The notes under the pieces: generated by a model
Databases searched by the model: none
What the model saw: the letters and a program-made list of their open reading frames with translations, nothing else
What the model was told of the DNA's origin: nothing
Shown: positions 11,453-19,356 of the stretch, one piece after another
Layout of the letters: every line of letters starts with the position of its first letter
How positions within the stretch are numbered: the stretch's first letter is position 1
NCBI RefSeq assembly: GCF_022832385.1
Contig: NZ_JALHLE010000016.1
Coordinates: 1-64,000 of the forward strand
Direction of reading: 5' to 3'
Source: Novosphingobium album (ex Hu et al. 2023)
Lineage (GTDB): Bacteria; Pseudomonadota; Alphaproteobacteria; Sphingomonadales; Sphingomonadaceae
Length of the DNA stretch: 64,000 nucleotides
Made by a program: the position numbers and the translations under genes

Positions 11453-12232
11453 TCAGGCGGAAACCCGCGTGATCCAGCCCTGATCGAGCCAGCGGGCCAG
11501 CATCGTGCCGGCCAGTTGCAGGGCGGGTTCTTCTCCCAGCAGGTGCACGAGAAGTTCGCAGGCATCGGCATAGTTTGCCCCGGTCTGCATCGCAGCCAGC
11601 GCCCGGGCTTCGGGGGCGCTTACCATCGTGAACGTCGAGCAAAGGCCTCCGCGCCAGACAATGCAGCCCTGCGCTTCGGACAGGGGTGCGAGCTCGCGGG
11701 CTGCATCGATGCTTTCGTCTCCGCCCAGTAACGGCCAGAGCCTGAGGCAGTCGTGCTCGACCAGCCGCACGGCAAGACCGGGCACGAAGGCAAGCCGCAA
11801 GTCCTGCCAGGCCTGTGCGCCGAAAGCTGCCGTCGCTGCCGTGAGGGCTGGCCTGTCGAGCGTATCGGCATCGGCTGCGGTAAAGGCGACCTGCATGGCC
11901 CATTCGATCCATCCCAGTTCGGCGACATCCAGGTCGCGGGGGAACAGCGCTTCCAGCGTCCGGTCAAAATGCAGTCCGGCGTCGTCGAGCGTCCAGCTTG
12001 CCGGCGGATGGGTGATGAGGTGATGCGCCGCGGCGGCCTGAAACGCCTCTTCCCCGGCAAGGCGGGCGGTTCGCGGATAAGTCTCGCGCAGGGCATCGAT
12101 CAGCCGGGCGCGGTAAGCGTTGCGGTAGATCTCGTAGCCAGCCCGCTCGCGTGCCTGCCAGTGCTCGGGCAGCAGGGCATCGTTCGCCAACAGGCCCTGA
12201 ATGAATCCGCTTTGCTGTTCGGCGAGAGTCAT
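11453..12232 (-). CDS. bufC: DUF2063 partner protein of the bufferin MNIO (BufC-type)
   Basis: A 259-residue protein of the DUF2063 family: an N-terminal helical domain (YEIYRNAYRARLIDALRETYPRT) followed by a larger domain. In characterised bufferin and related systems the DUF2063 protein binds the precursor and presents it to the DUF692 enzyme. The start overlaps the bufB stop by four bases (ATGA). It is the last gene of the minus-strand bufA2-bufB-bufC unit and converges on nifA. The gene name follows the Caulobacter bufferin nomenclature by family and context. Confidence 0.85.
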   Translation of the reverse strand: MTLAEQQSGFIQGLLANDALLPEHWQARERAGYEIYRNAYRARLIDALRETYPRTARLAGEEAFQAAAAHHLITHPPASWTLDDAGLHFDRTLEALFPRDLDVAELGWIEWAMQVAFTAADADTLDRPALTAATAAFGAQAWQDLRLAFVPGLAVRLVEHDCLRLWPLLGGDESIDAARELAPLSEAQGCIVWRGGLCSTFTMVSAPEARALAAMQTGANYADACELLVHLLGEEPALQLAGTMLARWLDQGWITRVSA

Positions 12233-13065
12233 GCTGCTGCTGCCCGGTTCACCCCGGCGGCGATGCTGCGGGCCGTGGCCAGTTCGGCCAGCAGGTCCGC
12301 GAGCGGTGGAATGGCGTCATCGCGTTCGATCATCACGGCGGCGGGGCCGGTGCGGGCGAGCGCAAGCTCCAGCAGGTCCCAGACGCCGGCGCAGACCGCG
12401 CGGTCGTGCGTGTCGATGGCGATTTCGCCCGGGGTGTGCCCGGCAAGATGGATCTGGCGCACGCGCTCCAGCGGCAAGCCGCCGAGATAGTCGTGCGCGC
12501 TGAAGCCGTGGTTATGGGCGCTGACGTAGATGTTGTTCACATCGAGCAACAGATAGCAGCCGGTCCGCTGCGCCACTTCGGAGAGGAATTCCCACTCGGT
12601 CATCTCGTTTTCGGGAAAGCTGAGATAGCTCGACGGGTTTTCGAGCAGCAGAGGCCGCTGCAAGATGTCCTGTGCGATCATCATGTTGGTGCAGATCACG
12701 TCGAGCGCTTCGGCCGTGTAGGGCAGTGGGAGCAGGTCATGGCTGTTGTGCGCGCTGCTGCGCGTCCAGCACAAGTGGTCCGAGACCCAGAGCGGCTCTA
12801 TCCGGTCCGCGAGTGCCTTCAGCCGGGTGAGATAGTCCCGGTCCACGCCATGCGCCGAACCCGGCGAGAGCGAAACGCCGTGCAGCGCCACTTCGTGCCT
12901 GCACCGCACCGTGTCGAGCACGGCGAGCGGCTTGCCGCCATCGACCATGAAATTCTCGGAAATGACTTCGACGAAGTCGACGTCCACGTCTCCGCCCAGA
13001 AAGTCAGGATAGTGGGGGCGGCGCAGGCCCAGTCCAAATCCTGCGAAGGGCTCGATGTGCGTCAT
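12229..13065 (-). CDS. bufB: DUF692 multinuclear non-heme iron oxidative enzyme (BufB-type MNIO)
   Basis: A 278-residue TIM-barrel enzyme. Family members carry two or three irons and convert peptide cysteines, in bufferins to thiooxazole-type heterocycles that bind copper. Metal-ligand-rich motifs are seen: GFGLGLRRPHY at the start, EVISENFM, HGVSLSPGS, WVSDHLCW, LLLDVNNIYVSAHNHG and IHLAGHT. The start at 13065 is chosen because a longer frame would run into bufA2. It lies 94 bases past the precursor gene, separated by a hairpin, and overlaps bufC by four bases. Confidence 0.92.
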   Translation of the reverse strand: MTHIEPFAGFGLGLRRPHYPDFLGGDVDVDFVEVISENFMVDGGKPLAVLDTVRCRHEVALHGVSLSPGSAHGVDRDYLTRLKALADRIEPLWVSDHLCWTRSSAHNSHDLLPLPYTAEALDVICTNMMIAQDILQRPLLLENPSSYLSFPENEMTEWEFLSEVAQRTGCYLLLDVNNIYVSAHNHGFSAHDYLGGLPLERVRQIHLAGHTPGEIAIDTHDRAVCAGVWDLLELALARTGPAAVMIERDDAIPPLADLLAELATARSIAAGVNRAAAA

Positions 13066-13097
13066 GGTGCGGTTCCGGTGAGGAAGTTTCAGAAGGT

Positions 13098-13146
13098 GGC
13101 GGCCCGGTCCCGCGAGGGGGCGGGGGGAACGTGGAGCCGGGCCGCC
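13098..13146 (-). promoter_or_regulatory. Hairpin between precursor gene and bufB
   Basis: A perfect 10-bp inverted repeat (GGCGGCCCGG at 13098-13107, CCGGGCCGCC at 13137-13146) with a 29-base loop sits between the bufA2-type gene and bufB. No T-run follows it. An attenuator or mRNA-stabilising hairpin that lets precursor exceed enzyme is my inference. Confidence 0.5.
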
Positions 13147-13159
13147 GGGGCGTGAGCGA

Positions 13160-13444
13160 TCAGCCGATGTCGCCGATCGTGCCGCCCTTGGACAGGCAGG
13201 CGCCCGCGGCCATGGCCTTGAAGCCCTCACCCTTGCAGGAATTCATGCCCTTGCATTCATGTTGCGTGGTCTTGCAGTCGGCGTGGCCCTTGCAGGCGTT
13301 CACGCCATAGCAGTGCACCATGTCGTCCGAGCCGAGCGCGGCACCGGTGCTGCCAGCGGGCGCGGCGGCGGCAAAGGCGGTGGCGGACGAGAGGGCAAGG
13401 GTTCCGGCGAGGGCCGCGAAGGCGGTCTTGTGCGCAATCTGCAT
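13160..13444 (-). CDS. bufA2: Bufferin-type copper-binding RiPP precursor, six-cysteine class
   Basis: A 94-residue secreted small protein: Sec signal peptide (residues 1 to about 26, ending AFA), then a core with six cysteines in [29 protein letters not shown] and AGACLSKGG. The repeated C-K-G pattern and linkage to DUF692/DUF2063 genes identify a bufferin-class precursor; some core cysteines are expected to be modified by BufB and the product exported to the periplasm to sequester copper. An AGGAG site precedes the ATG. It is transcribed from a GTAACC-N16-CGAA promoter 43 bases upstream. Confidence 0.88.
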   Translation of the reverse strand: MQIAHKTAFAALAGTLALSSATAFAAAAPAGSTGAALGSDDMVHCYGVNACKGHADCKTTQHECKGMNSCKGEGFKAMAAGACLSKGGTIGDIG

Positions 13445-13486
13445 CGGTATTCTCCTGACGTTGTTTGCCCGAATGGCATGGCGTCA

Positions 13487-13512
13487 TTCGCCGAGGTGTC
13501 TGGCGGGGTTAC
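13487..13512 (-). promoter_or_regulatory. SigF-type ECF promoter of bufA2-bufBC
   Basis: On the minus strand GTAACC (13507-13512), 16 bases, then CGAA (13487-13490) followed by TGACG. This matches the -35/-10 pair reported for Caulobacter SigF and is mirrored by the + strand promoter 25 bases away. Confidence 0.85.
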
Positions 13513-13536
13513 AGGGCGGTGAAAATTTTGCGGGCT

Positions 13537-13562
13537 GTAACCGGCGCGGCAGACACGCCGAA
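13537..13562 (+). promoter_or_regulatory. SigF-type ECF promoter of bufA1-doxX-sigF-nrsF
   Basis: GTAACC (13537-13542), 16 bases, CGAA (13559-13562), again followed by TGACG. It lies 48 bases before the bufA1-type start. Because sigF is in the transcribed unit, this would be a self-amplifying circuit. Confidence 0.85.
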
Positions 13563-13610
13563 TGACGGGATGATCCCCGGCGAGTGCCGGGTCACCATCA
13601 GGAGATTTCG

Positions 13611-13898
13611 ATGCAGAACCGTTCGATTGCCGCTCTGGCGGGTGCCGTCCTGTCCGGCGCGCTTGCTGGCGTTATCACCGCGCCGCCCGCCGCCGCGGCG
13701 GACAAGCCGGCCATGGAAAAGTGCTATGGCGTGGCCAAGGCCGGGTATAACGATTGCGCGGCCGGGCCGGGTACCAGTTGCGCAGGCACGTCGGCGCGCG
13801 ATTATCAGGGCAATGCCTGGAAGCTGGTCAAGAAGGGTACCTGCACCTCGATCAGGACGCCCGTGGGCGCCGGTTCGCTGACGCCGGTCGAGCGCTGA
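13611..13898 (+). CDS. bufA1: DUF2282 bufferin precursor, four-cysteine class
   Basis: A 95-residue protein with a Sec signal peptide (to about residue 30, ending AAA) and a core with four cysteines: [21 protein letters not shown] and KGTC, plus the DUF2282-typical [15 protein letters not shown] end. In known bufferins the two central cysteines become thiooxazoles. A GGAG site precedes the ATG at 13611. It differs clearly in sequence from the divergent six-cysteine precursor. No second DUF692/DUF2063 pair is linked, so the enzymes across the promoter region are the likely modifiers. Confidence 0.9.
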   Translation: MQNRSIAALAGAVLSGALAGVITAPPAAAADKPAMEKCYGVAKAGYNDCAAGPGTSCAGTSARDYQGNAWKLVKKGTCTSIRTPVGAGSLTPVER

Positions 13899-13921
13899 TC
13901 CGCAGGGGGAGGAGCGGGACA

Positions 13922-14380
13922 ATGCGGCGCGTGCCGGCATTCTGGCAAAGGATCACAGGCTTCATGCAAAGCCCGGCAATCGAAGGCGTGGCGCTGCTGT
14001 TCGTCCGCGTGGCGCTGGCGGGCGTGTTCTGGCGCTCGGGACAGAGCAAGGTCGAGGTAGGCACCTGGCTGCATGTCAGCGATGCGACTTACTACCTGTT
14101 CGAAAACGACTATGCCGCCGTCCCGCTTCCTGCGCACCTTGCCGCGCAGATGGCCGTGGCCTGCGAGCATCTGTTCCCGCTCCTGCTCGTCGCCGGGGCG
14201 TTGACCCGGGTTTCCGCGCTGGCGCTGCTGGGGATGACCATGGTGATCCAGATTTTCGTGTTTCCCGAAGCCTGGTGGAGCGTGCATATCCTGTGGGTGG
14301 CGCTGGCTCTCATGCTGATCGTGCGCGGGGGCGGGCTCATATCGCTCGACAGATTAGGCTCAAGGATGATGCCGCGATGA
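13922..14380 (+). CDS. DoxX-family membrane protein (BufD-type)
   Basis: A 152-residue inner-membrane protein with about four hydrophobic helices and the DoxX-type segment FVRVALAGVFWRSGQSKV. DoxX proteins are common partners of bufferin operons, possibly for redox or export support, but the exact role is not established. It starts 23 bases after bufA1 and ends overlapping the sigF start by four bases (ATGA), so it is clearly in the same unit. Confidence 0.85.
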   Translation: MRRVPAFWQRITGFMQSPAIEGVALLFVRVALAGVFWRSGQSKVEVGTWLHVSDATYYLFENDYAAVPLPAHLAAQMAVACEHLFPLLLVAGALTRVSALALLGMTMVIQIFVFPEAWWSVHILWVALALMLIVRGGGLISLDRLGSRMMPR

Positions 14381-14907
14381 CCGGGGACGAGGCGACCATG
14401 GCGCGGCTGATGCGCGCGGCGCAGGCGGGCGACCGGCAGGCCTATGCGGTGCTGCTGGATCAGGCGGCCAAGTGGCTGCGGCGCTATTTCCGCAAGCGCA
14501 TCGCCCTCGAAAAGCTCGACGATCTGGTGCAGGAGGTGCTGCTTTCGGTCCACGCCAAGCGCTCGACCTACGATCCCGCGCGCCCGTTCTATCCCTGGCT
14601 GGCGGCGATTGCCCGCTACCGCTGGGTAGACCAGCTGCGCGTGGAGTACCGCACGCAAACGCAGGAACTGCTGGAAGACACCGCCAGCGAGGAGAGCGGC
14701 GAGGAACCGGTGATGGCGCGCGTCAGTCTGGAGCGATTGTTCGACCACTTGCCCCCGGCGCAGGCCGAGGCCATCGAGCTGGTGAAGATAGAGGGGTGTT
14801 CGGTCGCCGAAGCCTCCGAGCGGACAGGGCAGAGCCCGTCGCTCGTCAAAGTGAATATCCATCGCGGCATCCGCAAACTGGCCGCGATCATCGAGAAGGC
14901 AAGCTGA
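14377..14907 (+). CDS. sigF: ECF RNA polymerase sigma factor, SigF type
   Basis: A 176-residue ECF sigma factor. Sigma-2 holds the DDLVQEVLLSVHAKR core-binding stretch. Sigma-4 holds LPPAQAEAIELVKIEG and the recognition helix SPSLVKVNIHRGIRKL. The partner gene directly downstream encodes a DUF1109/NrsF anti-sigma factor. Caulobacter SigF-NrsF responds to metal or oxidative stress and drives bufferin operons. The two GTAACC-N16-CGAA promoters upstream fit its known recognition, which supports the name. The start overlaps the doxX stop. Confidence 0.9.
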   Translation: MTGDEATMARLMRAAQAGDRQAYAVLLDQAAKWLRRYFRKRIALEKLDDLVQEVLLSVHAKRSTYDPARPFYPWLAAIARYRWVDQLRVEYRTQTQELLEDTASEESGEEPVMARVSLERLFDHLPPAQAEAIELVKIEGCSVAEASERTGQSPSLVKVNIHRGIRKLAAIIEKAS

Positions 14908-14910
14908 CCC

Positions 14911-15546
14911 ATGGACGACGCAACCCGGGCCCTGATCGACCGGATCACCACCGACACTGCGCCGGTGCGCCCGCTGCGCAAGGGCAGGGGGCTGGCACTG
15001 GCCGGGCTGGCTTTCATGGTGACGCTCGTCGCCGTGCTGTTCGTGTTGGGTGCCCGGCACGGACTGATGACCGGGCAGTTTTCGGTCTATTTTCTGGTGG
15101 TGAACGGGCTGCTGCTGGTGCTCGGCCTGTCGTGCGTGACGACGGTGGTGGCGATGGCCTCGCCGCAAGTCGGCGCAGGGCACGAGGGCCCGAAATGGGC
15201 GATCGCGATGGTGGGCGTGCTGCCGGCCGCGGCGGTGCTCTCCGCCACCGCGCCGGACGGCGTGGGCCTCATGCATGTGGAGGGTGTGCATTGCATGTAC
15301 CTGGGGCTTGCCGCCTCGGTGCTGATTGCTGCGGCGCTGTTCGTCTGGTTGCGCCGTGGCGCGCCGGTGTCGCAGCGGCTGGCCGGGTTCTACCTCGGCG
15401 TAGGCGCGGGCGCGCTGGGCTCGGTCGCAAACGGCATGGCCTGCCCGAACGACACGATCGCGCACCTCGGCATCTGGCACGTGGCGCCGGTGGTGATCGG
15501 AGCGCTGGTAGGGCGCTATGGCATTGCGCGGTGGTTGCGGTGGTAG
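14911..15546 (+). CDS. nrsF: NrsF (DUF1109) membrane anti-sigma factor
   Basis: A 211-residue inner-membrane protein with about six transmembrane helices and a short charged cytoplasmic N-terminus expected to hold SigF. Cys128 (GVHCMY) and Cys178 (GMACPND) are 50 residues apart, like the paired cysteines needed for signal sensing in the Caulobacter protein. It begins three bases after sigF. Copper or another thiophilic metal is the probable signal, inferred from the regulated genes. Confidence 0.9.
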   Translation: MDDATRALIDRITTDTAPVRPLRKGRGLALAGLAFMVTLVAVLFVLGARHGLMTGQFSVYFLVVNGLLLVLGLSCVTTVVAMASPQVGAGHEGPKWAIAMVGVLPAAAVLSATAPDGVGLMHVEGVHCMYLGLAASVLIAAALFVWLRRGAPVSQRLAGFYLGVGAGALGSVANGMACPNDTIAHLGIWHVAPVVIGALVGRYGIARWLRW

Positions 15547-15569
15547 AGGGCGGTTGCAGCCGTTGCGGA

Positions 15570-15650
15570 GGCCCACCCCGCTACGCCCGCCCGTTTGCGG
15601 GAGGGCCGGAAGGTTTGGCAATGCAGTGACCTAACCGGACGGGGTGGGCC
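15570..15650. terminator. Nested inverted repeat between nrsF and regA
   Basis: An outer perfect 11-bp repeat (GGCCCACCCCG at 15570-15580, CGGGGTGGGCC at 15640-15650) encloses a hairpin GCCCGCCCG-TTTG-CGGGAGGGC (15585-15606, one mismatch). It lies between convergent genes and probably terminates both ways. The outer arms look like a dispersed intergenic element, but no second copy was noticed in this window. Confidence 0.65.
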
Positions 15651-15696
15651 GGCATCAAGGTCTCGCGTGGGGCGCAATGCAGTCGCACCCCATCCC

Positions 15697-16245
15697 TTAA
15701 ATCCGCCGCTTCTCCAGCTTGCGCGCTAGGGTCCGCCTATGCAGCCCCAGCCGCCGCGCGGCTTCGGAGATGTTGAAATCGCATTCGACCAGGGTGCTGT
15801 GGATGTATTCCCATTCCAGCGTCTTGATCGAGCTCTTGCGGCCGTCGACGGGCACGTCCGGGTCGCCCTGGGTGCTGGCGAAGGCGGCTTCGATGTCGTC
15901 GGTGTTGGAGGGCTTGGCGAGGTAGTGGGCGGCACCCAGCTTGATCGCCTCGACGGCGGTGGCGATACTGGCGTAGCCGGTGAGGACCACGATGTGCGTG
16001 TCCGGCCGCATGGCATGGAGCGACTGTACCACCGCCAGCCCGGAATCGGCGCCGAGCTTGAGGTCCACCACCGCGTAGTCGAAGTCGGTGGCTTTCGCCT
16101 TCGCCTCGGCCTGCTGCGCGGAAGCGGCGGAGGAGACCACATAGCCGCGCCGCTCGAACGAACGGCGCAGGGTGCGGGCGAAGGCCTCGTCGTCCTCGGC
16201 GATGAGCAGGGTGCGGCCGGGTTCGCTCGTGTCCCTGTCGTTCAT
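15697..16245 (-). CDS. regA: Redox response regulator RegA/ActR/PrrA type
   Basis: A 182-residue response regulator. The receiver domain has the acidic pair in IAEDDE and phospho-acceptor Asp61 in VVDLKLG. The C-terminal Fis-like helix-turn-helix ends NISEAARRLGLHRRTLARKLEKR. In alphaproteobacteria this regulator controls terminal oxidases, nitrogen fixation and carbon metabolism according to quinone redox state. The start overlaps the regB stop by four bases. It is last in the cyo-surf1-regBA array. Control of the nearby cyo and nif genes is inferred. Confidence 0.92.
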   Translation of the reverse strand: MNDRDTSEPGRTLLIAEDDEAFARTLRRSFERRGYVVSSAASAQQAEAKAKATDFDYAVVDLKLGADSGLAVVQSLHAMRPDTHIVVLTGYASIATAVEAIKLGAAHYLAKPSNTDDIEAAFASTQGDPDVPVDGRKSSIKTLEWEYIHSTLVECDFNISEAARRLGLHRRTLARKLEKRRI

Positions 16246-17540
16246 GCGGGGCTCTCCTTCGTATAGGCCAGCGACGCCAGCGGCAGGGTGAGCCTGACCG
16301 TCGCGCCGCGCGGCTGGCGGTTCTCGACCGCGACCTTCCCGCCCAGCTTGCGCACCACGTTGAAGACGAGGAACAGCCCAAGGCCGCCGCCGTCGCGCCC
16401 CTTGGTCGAGGCATAAGGCTGGCCCACGCGGGGCAGCAGGTCAGGTGCGAAGCCGGGACCTTCGTCGCTGACGGCTATCAGCAGATCGTCGTTCTCGCGC
16501 GCGATTTCAAGGATCACGCGCTCGGGCGAGACTTCCTGCGCATTGTCGATCACATTGCCGATCACCTGCCGCAGCCCGGGATCGGCGACGATCGCGACGT
16601 CCGCCCCGAAGCGGTCGATGAAGCGCAGTTCGCCATCGGTGCGCGATTGCCAGTCGGCGGCGATATCGCCGAACAGGGCGCGCACGCTGGAGACACTGGG
16701 GTTCTCCCCGCGCATGTCGCCTGCCGACATCAGGATGCCGCTGACGATGGTCTTGCAGCGGTCAAGCTGGGTGCGCATGTCGGTGAGGTCTTCGCTGAGT
16801 TCGGTGTCGGCGGCGATGGCGGGCAGGTGAGACCAGTCACCGAGGATCACCGAGATCGAGGACAGCGGCGTGCCCAGTTCGTGCGCGGCGCCCGAGGCAA
16901 GCAGGCCCATGCGGATGATGTGGTCTTCCTCAGTGGCCTGCTGGCGCATCTCTTCCAGCGCCTTGTCGCTTTCGCGCCGGTTGCGGTCGAGCCGGACGAC
17001 GAAGAACACCAGCAGCACGGCGGCGAGGACGAAGCAGAACAGGCTGCCGAGCTGGTAGAGGTGGAACTGGTGCGCGGCGTGGCGCGCGGGCAGGTCCAGC
17101 GGGACATAGACGAATGTCACCAGCAGCATGGACAGGCAGGCGAGCAGGGCAATGGCCCAGCTCCAGCGCGGATCGAGAATGACCGCGCCGATCACGATCT
17201 GCAGCAGGAACAGGAAGGTGAAGGGATTGGTCGCGCCGCCGCTGTGGTAAAGCTGCCAGCACAATGCGACGACATCGATCACCAGGGCATTGAACAGCTC
17301 ACCCTGCGAGAAGTGCTCGCGCCGCTGCAGCAGGCTGGCAGTGGCGAGATTGATCAGGATGAGCAGCAGCGGCGCCATCAGCAGCGGCATCAGCGGCAGC
17401 TTGACCTCGAGGATCTGCGCCACCGCGACGATCGTCGCGAGCTGGCCGAACACCGCAATCCAGCGCAGCTGCATCAGCAGCAGCACATTGCGCCAGCTTT
17501 CGCTGCGCGAGGGGGGGACGGGGTCGATCAGGCGTATCAT
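16242..17540 (-). CDS. regB: Redox sensor histidine kinase RegB/ActS/PrrB type
   Basis: A 432-residue kinase with about six N-terminal membrane helices. The ubiquinone-sensing redox box GGATNPF is at 101-107, the phospho-accepting histidine is H220 in GAAHELGTPLS, and the regulatory cysteine is C262 in QLDRCKTI, placed like the redox-active cysteine of Rhodobacter RegB. The C-terminal ATPase has the G-box GGGLGLFLVFNV. It follows surf1 by nine bases and precedes regA with a 4-base overlap. Confidence 0.94.
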   Translation of the reverse strand: MIRLIDPVPPSRSESWRNVLLLMQLRWIAVFGQLATIVAVAQILEVKLPLMPLLMAPLLLILINLATASLLQRREHFSQGELFNALVIDVVALCWQLYHSGGATNPFTFLFLLQIVIGAVILDPRWSWAIALLACLSMLLVTFVYVPLDLPARHAAHQFHLYQLGSLFCFVLAAVLLVFFVVRLDRNRRESDKALEEMRQQATEEDHIIRMGLLASGAAHELGTPLSSISVILGDWSHLPAIAADTELSEDLTDMRTQLDRCKTIVSGILMSAGDMRGENPSVSSVRALFGDIAADWQSRTDGELRFIDRFGADVAIVADPGLRQVIGNVIDNAQEVSPERVILEIARENDDLLIAVSDEGPGFAPDLLPRVGQPYASTKGRDGGGLGLFLVFNVVRKLGGKVAVENRQPRGATVRLTLPLASLAYTKESPA

Positions 17541-17549
17541 GCCTGATCC

Positions 17550-18362
17550 CTATGCCCTGCGGCGCCACACAACGCCAATACCGACTGCCGAAAGCAGGGC
17601 CATGGCGAACCATGTGAGGGCGTATTGCAGGTGGTTGTCGGGGAATTGGATGACCGTCAGGCCGGGGACGGGCGCGGGCTTTCCGGACGCGGGCGCGGAA
17701 GCGGTCTCGGTCTGGGCGTCGATGAAGACCGGGGCAGCGGGGCCGGTGTGTCTGGCTTGCGAGAGGGCTGCCAGATCGCGCGAGTACCAGCGATCATCCT
17801 GCGGGCGGTTGGACTGGAGCAGGCTGCCGCCCGGTTCAGTGGGGCGCACGAGGCCGGTTACACTGACGAAGTCTGAGGGCGTGGTCTTGCTCGCCTGAGG
17901 CACTGTCGTGCCCGCGGGGAGGAAGCCGCGGTTGATCCAGACGGTGCGGCCGTCCGTCATGTGCAGCGGGGTCATGGCCCAGTAGCCGGTGCCGAGATCG
18001 GTGGCCGCTCGCACGAGGGCCGTCTGCGATGCAGCGTAAGTGCCGGTCACTTTTACACGCAGGTAGTCGAGCGTGCCCGGTGCGGCCGAGGCCAGCCGCG
18101 CGGTGGGGGGCAGGGCGGCTGGCGCAGCATGGACCCGCGCATCGACGCGGGCGATCAGGTCGTGCTTCCAGTGCAGGCGCTTCACTTGCCACACGCCCAG
18201 CGCCACGAAAGCGGCCAGTGCAAAAAGCAACAGCAGGGTCAGCCCCCAGGGCCGCCCTGCTGCAGTGGTGTCTTGTGCCCCGGTGGGCGCGTTCAGGGGA
18301 GTTGTCCCATGTCGTGGCTCGTCATCGGCATCATGTTGTGGTTGAGGTGATACATCACCCAC
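17550..18362 (-). CDS. SURF1-family oxidase assembly protein
   Basis: A protein of up to 270 residues with one helix near each end and a periplasmic SURF1 domain. The family features GVWQVKRLHWK near residue 58, VWINRGFLP and the C-terminal LQYALTWFAMALL are visible. It would assist haem or copper insertion into the bo3 oxidase. The start is uncertain: the GTG at 18362 implies an unusual 70-base overlap with cyoD, there is no ATG or GTG between it and the end of cyoD, and a CTG near 18296 is possible. Confidence 0.85.
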   Translation of the reverse strand: MGDVSPQPQHDADDEPRHGTTPLNAPTGAQDTTAAGRPWGLTLLLLFALAAFVALGVWQVKRLHWKHDLIARVDARVHAAPAALPPTARLASAAPGTLDYLRVKVTGTYAASQTALVRAATDLGTGYWAMTPLHMTDGRTVWINRGFLPAGTTVPQASKTTPSDFVSVTGLVRPTEPGGSLLQSNRPQDDRWYSRDLAALSQARHTGPAAPVFIDAQTETASAPASGKPAPVPGLTVIQFPDNHLQYALTWFAMALLSAVGIGVVWRRRA

Positions 18363-18703
18363 AGCGAGCCGGACAGCGCGATCACCACCAGGATGATGGT
18401 GAAGATCAGCGCCATGACCGTCCAGCCGTTCTCCGACTTGGTGTTCATGTGCAGGAAGTAGATCATGTGAACCACGATCTGCACCACGGCGAAGGCCATG
18501 ATGACGAGAGCGGTCGCCTGCTTGTCGGCAATCGCGCCGCTCATCACCAGCCAGAACGGGATGGCGGTGAGGACGACCGAGAGGATGAAGCCGATCACAT
18601 AGTCGCGCAGCGAACCGTGGCTTTCGCCGTGCCCGTCGTGGTCATGCCCGTGATCATGACCATGGCTGTGGTCGTGGGCGGCGTGGTGGTTGGCAGCGCT
18701 CAT
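18293..18703 (-). CDS. cyoD: Cytochrome bo3 ubiquinol oxidase subunit IV
   Basis: A 136-residue small subunit with three transmembrane helices; [18 protein letters not shown] and [10 protein letters not shown] are typical CyoD. The start at 18703 overlaps the cyoC stop (ATGA). The N-terminal cytoplasmic tail (residues 4-29) is very rich in histidine and aspartate in H-D/H-G repeats, longer than in enteric CyoD, and could bind metal. It is fourth in cyoABCD. Confidence 0.93.
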   Translation of the reverse strand: MSAANHHAAHDHSHGHDHGHDHDGHGESHGSLRDYVIGFILSVVLTAIPFWLVMSGAIADKQATALVIMAFAVVQIVVHMIYFLHMNTKSENGWTVMALIFTIILVVIALSGSLWVMYHLNHNMMPMTSHDMGQLP

Positions 18704-19353
18704 CGCAGCATCCCCATGAGATAGACGAAGGTGAAGACGCCGATCCAGATGACGTCGAGGAAGTGCCAGAACAGCGACAGGCACATGAGGCGGCGCTTGT
18801 TGGCCTGGATCAGGCCCTTGCGGGTGATCTGCGTCACCAGCGTGAACAGCCAGATCAGGCCGAAGGTGACGTGAAGGCCGTGGGTGCCCACCAGCGAGAA
18901 GAACGCGGTGAGGAAGCCCGAACGCATCGGCGTGGCGCCCTCATGGATCAGGTGCGCGAACTCATAGAGTTCGATCCCGAGGAAGCAGGCGCCGAACACG
19001 GCGGTGATCAGCAGCCAGCTGATCGTCGCGCCCTTCCGGTTCTTCGCCATGGCCAGCATGGCAAAGCCGTAGGTGATCGAGGAGAACAGCAGCATCGCCG
19101 TGTTCAGCGCGACCAGCGGCAGCTCGAACAGGTCCTTGGGGCTCGGCCCTGCCGCGTAGTTGCCGCCCAGCACGCCATAGGCCGCGAACAGCATCGCGAA
19201 GATGAGGCAGTCGCTCATCAGGTAGATCCAGAAGCCCAGCATGGTGCTGGCGCCTTCGGGATGGTGGTGCGGTTCCAGCTCGTAGAACGCGGCGGTGAGC
19301 TGCTCGGGGCTGGCGGTAGGCTTGGTCATGGTATCCATGGTGGTGGCATTCAT
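18700..19353 (-). CDS. cyoC: Cytochrome bo3 ubiquinol oxidase subunit III
   Basis: A 217-residue subunit with five membrane helices. [23 protein letters not shown] and the [15 protein letters not shown] segment are characteristic of CyoC. It belongs to the quinol oxidase complex and has no redox cofactor. It starts three bases after the cyoB stop and overlaps cyoD by four bases. Confidence 0.95.
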   Translation of the reverse strand: MNATTMDTMTKPTASPEQLTAAFYELEPHHHPEGASTMLGFWIYLMSDCLIFAMLFAAYGVLGGNYAAGPSPKDLFELPLVALNTAMLLFSSITYGFAMLAMAKNRKGATISWLLITAVFGACFLGIELYEFAHLIHEGATPMRSGFLTAFFSLVGTHGLHVTFGLIWLFTLVTQITRKGLIQANKRRLMCLSLFWHFLDVIWIGVFTFVYLMGMLR

Positions 19354-19356
19354 GGC

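Noticed and set aside
13160..13230. Start of bufB at 13230
   Set aside because: It would overlap the precursor gene by 71 bases and add an Arg/Pro-rich segment unlike DUF692 N-termini; 13065 gives the family start.
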